From NCBI GenBank assembly GCA_016281475.1, contig JAEEIS010000030.1, positions 1 through 16,072 on the forward strand: a stretch of DNA of 16,072 bases, in the 5' to 3' direction. Below are positions 4,953-12,476 of this stretch, in pieces. The position numbers and the translations under genes were made by a program. Positions within the stretch are counted from its first letter, which is position 1, and each line of letters begins with the position of its first letter. Source of the stretch: Bacteroidales bacterium. GTDB taxonomy: Bacteria; Bacteroidota; Bacteroidia; Bacteroidales; P3. The notes under the pieces were generated by a model that searched no databases, was not told the DNA's origin, and saw only the letters and a program-made list of their open reading frames with translations.

Positions 4953-7496
4953 ATGAAGAAAATAATTATCATTGCCGTAATGATGCTTGGCTTTTCGTCC
5001 ATGGCACAGAAGAATGTTACCAATATCGGTGTCATACCTACACCCCAGCAGGTGGCGATGGGCAGTGGCACGGTGTCGCTGGGGAAGAGCAGTCCGATAC
5101 GCAACTTTGTCACCGAGATAGAGGGTGCGCAGAACCAGCGGCAGGCTTATAGGTTGGAGATTACGCCCACGGGCGTGCGAGTGCAGTGCACCAGCAACGA
5201 GGGGTGGGACTATGCCCTCCGCACCCTCGCCCAATTGAAGAAGATATACAATAACGAGGTGCCTTGCATGACCATAACGGACTGGCCTGCCTACGAGTAT
5301 CGCGGATGGCTGGACGACATCAGCCGCGGACCGATACCCAACAAGCAGTTTCGCAGGAAGACTCGGTCGTTTGCCGAGCAGTATAAGATGAATTTCGGCA
5401 ACTATTACACCGAGCATACGCTCTATAATGAGGAGTATCCTGACATTTCGGGCAATAGCGGCATTGGCGACTTTGAGTATGCCGACGACCCCTATATGAT
5501 GGCGAATCTGCAATGCTTTGCCCATTTTGAGAAGACACTGCGCATACCCTACTATCAGAGTTTGATGGACAGCCCGACGAACGTGAATCCCGCCAAGGAG
5601 GAGACATACGCTTTTTTGAAAAGCCAGATTGAGAACGCGGTGGCGGCATACTATAGCAGCCGTTTCTTCAACATCAACTGCGACGAGACCGAAGGGCTGG
5701 GCAGCGGACGTGCGCACCAGTATGTGAGTGAGAGGGGTGCCGACGAGGTGTATTGCCAGCATATCAACCGTGTGTACGACCTAATACAGCAGGCCTACCG
5801 TGAGGCACACGACGGCAAGGGGAAGATGGAGGTGCTCATGTGGGGCGACATCGTGGGCAAGAATCCCGAGATGCTGAAACAACTGCCACGCGATATGCAA
5901 TATATTGTGTGGACCTATGGCGCGGCTGAGAGCTACGCCGACATGATAGCCCCCTTTGCCCGCATACACCGCGAGCAGGGCAACGCCTTCTGGGTGGCAC
6001 CGGGCGTGAGTCATTGGAGCAGCACGCCACAGGTGAGAAACTATATGCAGAACATTGCCTATCTGGCACGCGACGGCTATCTGGCAGGGGCGCGAGGGCT
6101 GATGAACACGGCGTGGGACGACAGCGGAGAGAGCCTTTTCGGCGACTGCTGGCACGCGATGGCGTGGGCTGCCGAAATGGCGTGGCATCCCATCACCAGC
6201 ACCGACCCCAAGAAGGCACGCGAGGAGATGAAACGAAGGGAAGAGCAGTTTAACAAGAACTACGATAGGCTTTGCAGCATCGAATATAGAAAGTATAATT
6301 CGGATAATTCTGAGAGGTCTATCTCCAAGATGATTTACGCCGTGGGCGACCTGAACAGTAACAAGTGGGTGGGCGACTGGTTCAACACCCGTGCGCTGAT
6401 GCAGCCGCTGTTGGAGTTCAACCCTACGGATGTGGACGAGGCAATGCTGCGCCGTTGCGACAGTGTGGACCGCATTGTGGGACATGTGTTGGCGAGCATC
6501 GACAGTGCCATGGTGCCTCATTTTGCATACGCATGCCACCGTATATTGTGTGTGTCGGAGAAAAGCCGTCTGCGGGTGATGATTTACGACGCATTGAACG
6601 GCAAGGGTGATTACGTGACTCGTAAGAACGATATCCAGGCGGCGAGCCGGGAGTATTTCTACCACCTGCACAGCTTGAAACGGGAGTATCTGCGCCTGTG
6701 GGATGAAGAGTGCACCGACTACAGTCGCGACACAATATGCAATCGCTACGACCGACTGGGCAACGAGGTGCAACAGGCACGGCAGAAAGTGTTTATATCC
6801 AACGACTATCGCGATGGAAAAATGTACGTGACGTTGAAGACCCTTTTCGAGGACAGGCCTATCTATTTCACTGTGGATGGACGCAAGCCGACCAAGGGGG
6901 CCAACTTGTATAAGCGTCCTTTCACCATAGGACGTAGCTTCACGGTGAGAGCGGTGAGTTACAACAAATGGGACGACCCCGTCTACAGCGAGCAGTATCT
7001 GCTGTTCCATAAAGGTATAGGCAAACTGAAAAAACTCAACACGGCCTATAGCGACTATCGCAACGTCTATAGCGGTGGCGGAGACAAAGCTTTGTCGGAC
7101 GGCATATTGGGTAGCGACGAGGCATACGACGACGGCCATTGGCAGGGCTACTGGGGGAAGGACATTGACGCGGAGTTTGACTTTGGCTCTGCCACCAATG
7201 TGAGTTCCGTCACTATGCGGTTCCTGCAAAATACCAATGCTTGGATATTGGCACCTGAGACCATTGAGGTCTACACTTCGGCGGATGGCACGGAGTGGAA
7301 GAAAGTCTCTACGGAGCATTTTACTCCCGACTTCCACCAGTACGGTGCGGTACTGCATACCCATGCCATCCGCAACATCAATGCCAAGACACGCTATCTC
7401 CGCGTGGTGGTGAAGAACCCTGGCAAGTTGCCCTACTGGCATCCCGGCAAGGGTGGCGACAGCTATCTCTTCTGCGACGAGATTGTCGTGGAGTAG
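4953..7496 (+). CDS. Secreted GH20-type beta-N-acetylhexosaminidase with C-terminal discoidin-like domain
   Basis: Probably a periplasmic or surface enzyme that removes terminal N-acetylhexosamine from glycans by substrate-assisted catalysis. ATG 4953 is preferred over TTG 4941 because it begins the signal peptide MKKIIIIAVMMLGFSSMAQ; the protein is then 847 residues. Domain order: a GH20 N-terminal domain (about 25-105); the catalytic barrel, beginning DWPAYEYRGWLDDISRGP near 110, with the Asp-Glu pair in NINCDET (D244-E245), the WGDIVGK and VWTYG strands, and a tryptophan-rich block AWDDSGESLFGDCWHAMAW; a chitobiase C-terminal-like beta domain (about 625-690, DGRKPTKGANLY); and an F5/8 type C (discoidin/CBM32-like) domain (about 693-847) likely to bind sugar. 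It belongs to the divergent group with DDISRGP rather than LDxSRHF, so the exact sugar preference is uncertain. No T9SS tail is present. A small membrane-anchored protein gene follows after 28 bases. Confidence 0.88.
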   Translation: MKKIIIIAVMMLGFSSMAQKNVTNIGVIPTPQQVAMGSGTVSLGKSSPIRNFVTEIEGAQNQRQAYRLEITPTGVRVQCTSNEGWDYALRTLAQLKKIYNNEVPCMTITDWPAYEYRGWLDDISRGPIPNKQFRRKTRSFAEQYKMNFGNYYTEHTLYNEEYPDISGNSGIGDFEYADDPYMMANLQCFAHFEKTLRIPYYQSLMDSPTNVNPAKEETYAFLKSQIENAVAAYYSSRFFNINCDETEGLGSGRAHQYVSERGADEVYCQHINRVYDLIQQAYREAHDGKGKMEVLMWGDIVGKNPEMLKQLPRDMQYIVWTYGAAESYADMIAPFARIHREQGNAFWVAPGVSHWSSTPQVRNYMQNIAYLARDGYLAGARGLMNTAWDDSGESLFGDCWHAMAWAAEMAWHPITSTDPKKAREEMKRREEQFNKNYDRLCSIEYRKYNSDNSERSISKMIYAVGDLNSNKWVGDWFNTRALMQPLLEFNPTDVDEAMLRRCDSVDRIVGHVLASIDSAMVPHFAYACHRILCVSEKSRLRVMIYDALNGKGDYVTRKNDIQAASREYFYHLHSLKREYLRLWDEECTDYSRDTICNRYDRLGNEVQQARQKVFISNDYRDGKMYVTLKTLFEDRPIYFTVDGRKPTKGANLYKRPFTIGRSFTVRAVSYNKWDDPVYSEQYLLFHKGIGKLKKLNTAYSDYRNVYSGGGDKALSDGILGSDEAYDDGHWQGYWGKDIDAEFDFGSATNVSSVTMRFLQNTNAWILAPETIEVYTSADGTEWKKVSTEHFTPDFHQYGAVLHTHAIRNINAKTRYLRVVVKNPGKLPYWHPGKGGDSYLFCDEIVVE

Positions 7497-7524
7497 GCGA
7501 TAGTTGACTAATGTAATCTTAAAT

Positions 7525-8076
7525 ATGGTAAAGACTAAAAAATGGTGGGGGATGGTGGCTGTTGTTGTGCTTGTTGCCCTGTCGTTAGGGATGACGATAA
7601 CAAAGGGGGCGAAGCGTTACAGTTTGCCATTTGACTTCTATTGGGGGAATGGTCCGTATGTTCAGACAGAAGGACCATTCTGTGCATTGCGGTTCTCGGC
7701 AAAGGACAGCACGTTTCGCTATGTCGTCCTGACTGATGACGACGAGCATTATTATCGGTTTTACTATGACACAACAACATCGAATCCACGTGTTTTCGTG
7801 GTTTATGGCGACGAGGAAGACCCGCTATCACAGTATATAAAAATTGGCGGGTACTCATATATTGAGGTGGCCTCCTCATGGGGCGATGGGCCTGATTATA
7901 TATACAGTTTCTCAGATGTTGACGACGAGGGAATCCGTTATTATTATGTGACAGGCTATTATTATCTGGACACGGTGGCAGACACCATCCTAAACCTCCC
8001 TCCACATGAGGATACGGTGATTAGTTACTATCGCTGGAAAGATTTGTCTCTTGAAAAATGTGGGTGTGACAAATGA
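7525..8076 (+). CDS. Small membrane-anchored or exported protein of unknown function, 183 aa
   Basis: No family recognised. The N-terminus MVKTKKWWGMVAVVVLVALS has a short basic start and one hydrophobic helix (about 9-24), either an uncleaved anchor or a signal peptide. The remainder is very rich in tyrosine and aspartate (for example RYYYVTGYYYLDTV), likely an extracytoplasmic beta domain. It ends KCGCDK, giving two closely spaced cysteines. ATG 7525 is chosen; TTG 7504 would add seven residues before the basic start and is less likely. The gap from the hexosaminidase is 28 bases and no promoter is seen, so it is probably in the same operon. Transcription likely ends at the hairpin just downstream. 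Confidence 0.7.
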   Translation: MVKTKKWWGMVAVVVLVALSLGMTITKGAKRYSLPFDFYWGNGPYVQTEGPFCALRFSAKDSTFRYVVLTDDDEHYYRFYYDTTTSNPRVFVVYGDEEDPLSQYIKIGGYSYIEVASSWGDGPDYIYSFSDVDDEGIRYYYVTGYYYLDTVADTILNLPPHEDTVISYYRWKDLSLEKCGCDK

Positions 8077-8083
8077 AAGATGA

Positions 8084-8124
8084 AGCCTGCCGTAGTTGAG
8101 GAATACGGCAGGCTCGTGTTTTAG
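8084..8124. terminator. Strong hairpin terminator between convergent operons
   Basis: AGCCTGCCGTA (8084-8094) and TACGGCAGGCT (8104-8114) form a perfect 11-bp GC-rich stem with a 9-base loop, followed on the plus strand by CGTGTTTT. It lies between the gene ending at 8076 (+) and the one ending at 8140 (-), and can end transcription of the plus-strand operon and perhaps the minus-strand one. Confidence 0.8.
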
Positions 8125-8139
8125 TCGGCGTAGGCGCAT

Positions 8140-9318
8140 TTACTTGACGCGAATGCCTTTGCTGTTGAGCAGCATGCCGCGACCATAGTCGGTTTTGCAG
8201 AGGTATAGGTCTTTGCCAACGGCCTCGATACTGACATACGATGGCGGAGTGATCATCTTTCCATCGGGACTCATCAGGCCGTACCAGTCGCATTCGGCTT
8301 CGTAGCACAGGCAGGTGGCTATAGCCTTGCGGGTGTAGGGCTCGTCGTCGTAGTATTCATCGTCGTCGCTATGCCGGGTGGGATACACCAACTCCTGGGT
8401 GTTGTATTTTAATTGGGTCACGTCTCTTATCTGTGAGCTGGTGATTAACTGACCTTGTAGGGTATAGGTGCTCATGGTGTGGTCGGGGAAGGTGGCCTCG
8501 ATGGTGGTGTCGTTGAATGAGAATGAGGCTGAGGATAGGGGCATCACAGTGTCCATGCCAAAGGAAAGAATGGCTTGTTGATTGTCAGTTGCGAGAATCC
8601 AAAAGGTGTCTTGAGGGGTGATGTAGTTATACACGGGTGGTACTACCCAGTCGCCATTGCGGTCGATGAGCCCCATCTTCTTGTTGTCACAATCGTTCAC
8701 TGCGCAATGCCCTTTATGGAAGACATAGCCGTCGTCGGCCTCGCTGAAAGCAAAGCCACGGTCGATAACTACCTTACCTTCTGTGTTGATGAATTTTATC
8801 TGACCCATTACTTCCACAGCAGCCAACCCTTCGGAGAAGATCCAGGCGTGTTCGTAGATGGGTTTAATCACCAGATGCCCGTCGCGCATGTGGAAGTAGC
8901 CGCGTTTGTCGCCGTTGCTAAAATAGATTAGCGAGTCGCCTTCCATGGGCTTGGCAATGCACGAGATGTGCTTCAACAGCTTGTGACCGTTACTGTCGGA
9001 CAGATAGCCCTTGTCGCTCCAGTAGTCCTCGTAGTAGTAAAGGTTGTCGTTTAACGCCTCGGAGAAATTTACCTCGCTGAAACGGTCGTCGAATCCACAA
9101 AGGTCGGCGACATTCCAATAGACACTGCGACAGAAACTCACGAGAGCACCTGCCGCCCATAGGATGAGTACCACAGCAAAAGCGGTGCCTACGATGCAGT
9201 GTAGCACGCGCCCGTACTTGGAGTTCTCCTTCATGCCGAACAGAGTTGCCACCCAGTCGACAATGGTCGTGAACACGACCTTGATTCCATGCCATACGGC
9301 TTTAATAGCTTTTTTCAT
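8140..9318 (-). CDS. Membrane-anchored WG-repeat protein, 392 aa
   Basis: Residues 1-35 are a basic/amphipathic segment and about 38-61 a single transmembrane helix (CIVGTAFAVVLILWAAGALV), so the rest probably faces the periplasm. Residues about 130-235 contain WG (KWG)-type repeats: GYFHMRDGHLVIKPIYEHAWIFSEGLAAV, then KFINTEGKVVI, then MGLIDRNGDWVVPPVYNYI. Another unit lies near the C-terminus (WYGLMSPDGKMITPPSYV). Such repeats are thought to form beta structures, usually of unknown role. An acidic stretch (DDDEYYDDE) precedes the last repeat. It starts 46 bases after the VWA gene on the same strand with no clear promoter between, so both are probably on one transcript. Confidence 0.8.
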   Translation of the reverse strand: MKKAIKAVWHGIKVVFTTIVDWVATLFGMKENSKYGRVLHCIVGTAFAVVLILWAAGALVSFCRSVYWNVADLCGFDDRFSEVNFSEALNDNLYYYEDYWSDKGYLSDSNGHKLLKHISCIAKPMEGDSLIYFSNGDKRGYFHMRDGHLVIKPIYEHAWIFSEGLAAVEVMGQIKFINTEGKVVIDRGFAFSEADDGYVFHKGHCAVNDCDNKKMGLIDRNGDWVVPPVYNYITPQDTFWILATDNQQAILSFGMDTVMPLSSASFSFNDTTIEATFPDHTMSTYTLQGQLITSSQIRDVTQLKYNTQELVYPTRHSDDDEYYDDEPYTRKAIATCLCYEAECDWYGLMSPDGKMITPPSYVSIEAVGKDLYLCKTDYGRGMLLNSKGIRVK

Positions 9319-9364
9319 ATTGTATCAGGATTTTAAATGACTAACGTATTTGGACAGTAGCTCA

Positions 9365-10111
9365 TTAACCCTTGTTCTCAACCTCGTCAAACGCCTCGTC
9401 GGCCATTTCTGCATAGCGAGATGAACGTTCCTCGGGTGACATGATAGGCGCAGACATGCAGCAATCCATCATGGCACGACTTTCTGCATTCTTCAACTCT
9501 GCCAGCCGTCTGAAGAAGTTCATGCGTGTGTGGGTGTCCTTTGCCATCGTGTTCATCATTCCCATAGGAGAGGCAATGAAGTTGCGCGAGTTGCGGATGG
9601 AGAGGTTGAAGGCAATCTCCACAGCATCTTGGTTGGCACCCATGTAGGTGAATGTCCAACCTTCTTTTTTCAGGTCCTCCACGAGCTTTTTAACGGCAGC
9701 TCCGGAATACTCTATGGAGGAATTCTCCATCCCGTCGGTGATGATGGTCACTACCACTACGTGGTCTTCAATTGCGTTCACATGTTTTCGTATGGAAGTC
9801 AGCGTAAAGCCCATTGCATCGTAAAGCGGAGTGCAGCAGCAAGGATGGTAATCCTCTATGGTCAGGGGACGAGCATCGGAGACAGGAACCATGTCGAAGA
9901 TGTAATTTTTCTCACAATCGCAGAATGTGAGTAGCGACACAAAGTGGTCTTGTGTGTCAGCATACTGTTTTTGAGCCTTTTTGATACCGGCCAGCGTCTC
10001 GTTGAAGCCATCAATGGCAGCAGTCCGGATGCTCGCCATCGACCCGCTTTTGTCGAGGATAATCACGTTGAAAACCTGTGTTTTCGTCAGTTTGTTTGTT
10101 GTGCTTTCCAT
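9365..10111 (-). CDS. Cytosolic VWA-domain protein with complete MIDAS metal site, 248 aa
   Basis: A von Willebrand factor type A domain fills most of the protein. The metal-ion-dependent adhesion site is intact: D20-x-S22-x-S24 in IILDKSGSM, T94 in CTPLYDAM, and D126 in TDGMEN. This predicts Mg2+-dependent, ligand-controlled binding to a partner protein. There is no signal peptide or membrane segment, so it should be cytosolic, like TerY-type and other intracellular bacterial VWA proteins. A run of three cysteines (91-93) before T94 is unusual. The C-terminal 70 residues are helical and charged (FFRRLAELKNAESRAMMDCC, then EERSSRYAEMADEAFDEVE). The next gene downstream encodes the membrane WG-repeat protein, a possible partner. 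No AAA+ or kinase partner, common for VWA proteins, is in the window. Confidence 0.9.
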   Translation of the reverse strand: MESTTNKLTKTQVFNVIILDKSGSMASIRTAAIDGFNETLAGIKKAQKQYADTQDHFVSLLTFCDCEKNYIFDMVPVSDARPLTIEDYHPCCCTPLYDAMGFTLTSIRKHVNAIEDHVVVVTIITDGMENSSIEYSGAAVKKLVEDLKKEGWTFTYMGANQDAVEIAFNLSIRNSRNFIASPMGMMNTMAKDTHTRMNFFRRLAELKNAESRAMMDCCMSAPIMSPEERSSRYAEMADEAFDEVENKG

Positions 10112-10167
10112 ATTTCTGTTACACTGTTTTGTGTCGTGCGCAACTGCTAATTGTTATTATGTGACTG

Positions 10168-10182
10168 GCACATGATATGTGC
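10168..10182. promoter_or_regulatory. Inverted repeat upstream of the VWA gene, possible operator
   Basis: GCACAT-GAT-ATGTGC is a perfect 6-bp inverted repeat with a 3-base centre, about 57 bases upstream of ATG 10111. No T-run accompanies it, so a dimeric-regulator site is more plausible than a terminator. A CAAATTTG sequence at 10205-10212 matches the -7 consensus at 7 of 8 positions on the minus strand. Confidence 0.3.
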
Positions 10183-10243
10183 TAGATTCTGCTTATATAG
10201 AAGGCAAATTTGGACATTATCTATCGCTGTAATGAAAAAAAAA

Positions 10244-11248
10244 TTAATTGCTGAGCTGATGCACATTATTATCAATGTCATTCATCATGTCATTTAATGT
10301 TGCGCCAACAGCAATAAAGTAGCTTTTACCGACAAACTCAGAGTCGTAATCCTTCATCTTTTGATATGAAGCCTCACTGAAATAGTGTAGTTCTCCTATT
10401 CCGCGAGGCTCGACAGAGCAGATGGAGCAATAGCCAGTCAGATTAAATCTAATCAATCTGTCAATCAGCGTATCGGCAAGCCTTCCCCCAATGGGTTTGA
10501 CAGTATTGCTAACTTGTTGAGTGCTGCTTGACTCATCCTCATAGCCTTCGAGGTCCCCAATTATTGCGTTAAGGCACAGCGATATGTATTTGCTTTGTTT
10601 TTCCGACATGAGTCGGAACAATGGTTGGATGGACTTTTGGGGCAGCTCGCTTAGTGTTCTGCGGATATCCCATCTAGTGGGGTTGTCCATGCTTCCGAGC
10701 CCTTGAAGGTCTATCAAATGGTGGATTGCGCAGTTGCATGTGCTGTTGCTAAGCACTATTTGGCTACCGTAAATACATTCGTTTATCCTTCTCAAGCGTT
10801 GCACCATCCGCAAGGATAGGTGCATCAACAATGTCAACAGTCGCTGTTTAGAAATCTTCTCCAGCTGTGTCCAACTATCGTAGGTGCCGAAAAAGGCAGT
10901 AATTACCCAGAGATGACCTTCGCCATCTCTTAGTGCGTAGAACACATCGTAGCAGCCTCCGTCGATGTAGGTATAGGTGGTGTCGACGAGTTTTAGATTT
11001 GGATGATTCCTTCCTTTGTTTATTACATGGTCTAACAGCTTCTTTATGACATCTTCGCACATGAACATGACGTTAGAATGCCATTTGTCTTCGTCGTCTT
11101 CCTCCTCGCAGTCAGGAATATCTTCTTCTGGGTCGAAGAGGATGATGTTACCGTCCATATCTTGCTCGAGCGCGTCGACCATGTTTATATAGAACGATTC
11201 AAGGTTTCTCTTATATTTGAACCACTGGGAGACGATGTATTGATTCAT
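10244..11248 (-). CDS. Protein of unknown function, 334 aa
   Basis: Not recognised. ATG 11248 (MNQYIVSQWFKYKRN) is chosen because the longer frame to 11368 would run through a terminator-like hairpin and the -7 promoter box at 11292-11299. There is no signal peptide or membrane helix, so it is likely cytosolic. Visible features are an acidic patch at 39-55 (DPEEDIPDCEEEDDEDK), an alpha/beta block around 88-125 (DTTYTYIDGGCYDVFYALRD, then HLWVITAFFGTYDSW), a helical middle with several cysteines, and CSIC near 274-277. The cysteine spacing is not a complete zinc motif. It has its own promoter and stands between the VWA gene and the dynamin/FtsZ-like/WYL cluster, so it need not work with either. 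The stop codon is followed on the minus strand by a T-run without a clear hairpin. Confidence 0.65.
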   Translation of the reverse strand: MNQYIVSQWFKYKRNLESFYINMVDALEQDMDGNIILFDPEEDIPDCEEEDDEDKWHSNVMFMCEDVIKKLLDHVINKGRNHPNLKLVDTTYTYIDGGCYDVFYALRDGEGHLWVITAFFGTYDSWTQLEKISKQRLLTLLMHLSLRMVQRLRRINECIYGSQIVLSNSTCNCAIHHLIDLQGLGSMDNPTRWDIRRTLSELPQKSIQPLFRLMSEKQSKYISLCLNAIIGDLEGYEDESSSTQQVSNTVKPIGGRLADTLIDRLIRFNLTGYCSICSVEPRGIGELHYFSEASYQKMKDYDSEFVGKSYFIAVGATLNDMMNDIDNNVHQLSN

Positions 11249-11291
11249 AGTATAAAACAGATGTGCGTTGTACTGGAGTTTTTTCAAAATG

Positions 11292-11299
11292 CAAAAATA
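11292..11299 (-). promoter_or_regulatory. -7 promoter element for the 334-aa gene
   Basis: On the minus strand the sequence reads TATTTTTG, a full match to TAnnTTTG, directly after the terminator hairpin of the upstream operon. Transcription would begin near 11285, giving a leader of about 37 bases to ATG 11248. Confidence 0.55.
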
Positions 11300-11304
11300 C
11301 AAAA

Positions 11305-11331
11305 CATCTACGCAGTCTTTCTGCGTAGATG
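11305..11331. terminator. Perfect hairpin ending the dynamin/FtsZ-like/WYL operon
   Basis: CATCTACGCAG (11305-11315) and CTGCGTAGATG (11321-11331) form an 11-bp stem with a 5-base loop. T-rich sequence follows on both strands: minus TTTTGTATTTTT, plus ATTTTTTT. It lies about 115 bases beyond the WYL gene in the direction of transcription and just before the next promoter. Confidence 0.8.
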
Positions 11332-11353
11332 ATTTTTTTGTTAAGAAAGTAAT

Positions 11354-11432
11354 GTGCTGGAGGCACAAACTATCAATAACCCCGCATGCAATGTGGGAGT
11401 TATTAATCAGCAGAATAATGTGTCCGGAAGGG
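11354..11432 (-). ncRNA. Possible structured 3' UTR or small RNA after the WYL gene
   Basis: Between the WYL stop codon and the terminator there are three inverted repeats. AATAAC-CCCGCAT pairs with ATGTGGG-GTTATT (11375-11404) through a 3-base loop, one bulge and one G-U pair. GTGC-N5-GCAC lies at 11354-11366, and GTCC-N5-GGAC at about 11420-11432. On the minus strand the two small hairpins have similar loops (CTCCA and CTTCC). No reading frame is evident. It could be a processed 3' UTR, a small RNA or a regulator-binding region. Confidence 0.3.
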
Positions 11433-11444
11433 ACGCGTTTGTTA

Positions 11445-12476
11445 TTAGTACTTGCTCAAGGCAGCGTAGTTTTCAATGGATTGCAAAAGTCTGTCATGCA
11501 ACTTTTTTACCAGACTTTCGGGTGATACCACTATAATACTCTCGCCATAGCCAAGAAGGTCGCGCTCCAATTCGTAGTTTGGGATGACATCGATGCAGAA
11601 CAGTGCACTGCCATCATCTGCGGATTCCAATTCCTTTTGACTGTGATGCAGCGGCTTGGTTCGCACGTATGGCACTTGGGATTCAGCCACCTTGAAGACA
11701 ATATGCTCTATTGGGGCATCAGTCTTGGTGACGCCAACAATGTCTTGGAAGAAAGCTTTTGGGTCGAATTGGAAGTCGAAGATGTATTGTGTGCCTTTCG
11801 AAGCAGCCTCGATCCCTTCGATTCTGTCCAATGCCAATATGACTATCCGGTGCTCCGTGTCATCATGTCGTTTCCCGATTACGAACCAACGGTTGCGGAA
11901 TTCTTTTAAGAGATAGGGTGAAATGCAGAACGTTTGCGATTCAGGCCATTTGAACGGTTTGTAGGTGAGAATGATGGGATGCCGGTCGACAATGGCGTCA
12001 TGAAGTTCGGACATGTATTCCAGACCACGCAACCGCTCGTTGCTTTCGAGGAGGATGACAGGCTCTGCCTTGAACCGCATTGAGGCCACGTGGTCTTCTA
12101 GACGGTTGACCACATCCTCTACGCCATGAAATCCTTTCGAGGAACTCATCTGTTTCAGCAGGTCCACCGCTTCGGATAGTCGTTGCATATCGTATTCGGT
12201 GAGAGGTGTTTCTGTGATGCTGTAATGCTTGTCCTCGTAAGTGTAATACTTTTTGTCGACAACGATAATGGGAGCATAGTAGCCCAGTATCTCCGAGTAG
12301 CGCATCTCCCGAATGTCGTGCTGGACAGAACGTAGGCTCACCTTGCCGTAGCCGAGGGTCTCTTGCAGCGCGTCGTTGCAGGCATAGACAAGTTCTTCCA
12401 ACGTGGCTTGACGTCCACGCTGGAGCATCCGATTGATGGTTTTGTACCTTAATAGGGCATTCCTGTTTGCAGGCAT
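11445..12476 (-). CDS. WYL-domain transcriptional regulator, 343 aa
   Basis: A DNA-binding regulator with the three-part layout of WYL proteins. Residues about 1-65 are a winged helix-turn-helix (RYKTINRMLQRGRQATLEEL, then VSLRSVQHDIREM). Residues about 155-225 are the WYL domain with NRWFVIGKR, where W197-F198-V199 replaces the canonical Trp-Tyr-Leu. The rest, to 343, is a WCX-type C-terminal domain. WYL domains sense nucleotides, nucleic acid or other ligands, and such regulators frequently accompany defence and DNA-damage genes. ATG 12476 is preferred over GTG 12506 because the helix-turn-helix alignment begins there. It overlaps the FtsZ-like gene by 28 bases in another frame, indicating translational coupling. 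As the last gene of the cluster it may autoregulate the operon. Helix and domain limits are approximate. Confidence 0.88.
   Translation of the reverse strand: MPANRNALLRYKTINRMLQRGRQATLEELVYACNDALQETLGYGKVSLRSVQHDIREMRYSEILGYYAPIIVVDKKYYTYEDKHYSITETPLTEYDMQRLSEAVDLLKQMSSSKGFHGVEDVVNRLEDHVASMRFKAEPVILLESNERLRGLEYMSELHDAIVDRHPIILTYKPFKWPESQTFCISPYLLKEFRNRWFVIGKRHDDTEHRIVILALDRIEGIEAASKGTQYIFDFQFDPKAFFQDIVGVTKTDAPIEHIVFKVAESQVPYVRTKPLHHSQKELESADDGSALFCIDVIPNYELERDLLGYGESIIVVSPESLVKKLHDRLLQSIENYAALSKY

Noticed and set aside
4728..5762. Minus-strand open frame of 344 codons across the divergent promoter region
   Set aside because: It runs through two promoters and an AT-rich repeat, is antisense to the hexosaminidase, and its end only re-reads the phosphatase gene in another frame.
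5781..7442. Long minus-strand open frame (553 codons) opposite the hexosaminidase gene
   Set aside because: It lies entirely antisense to a clear GH20 gene. Its composition (many His, Val, Arg) is typical of an antisense shadow, and no motif is recognisable.
11249..11368. Longer start for the 334-aa protein, adding 40 residues
   Set aside because: The extension would pass through a perfect terminator hairpin and the -7 box, and the added residues look like random translation.
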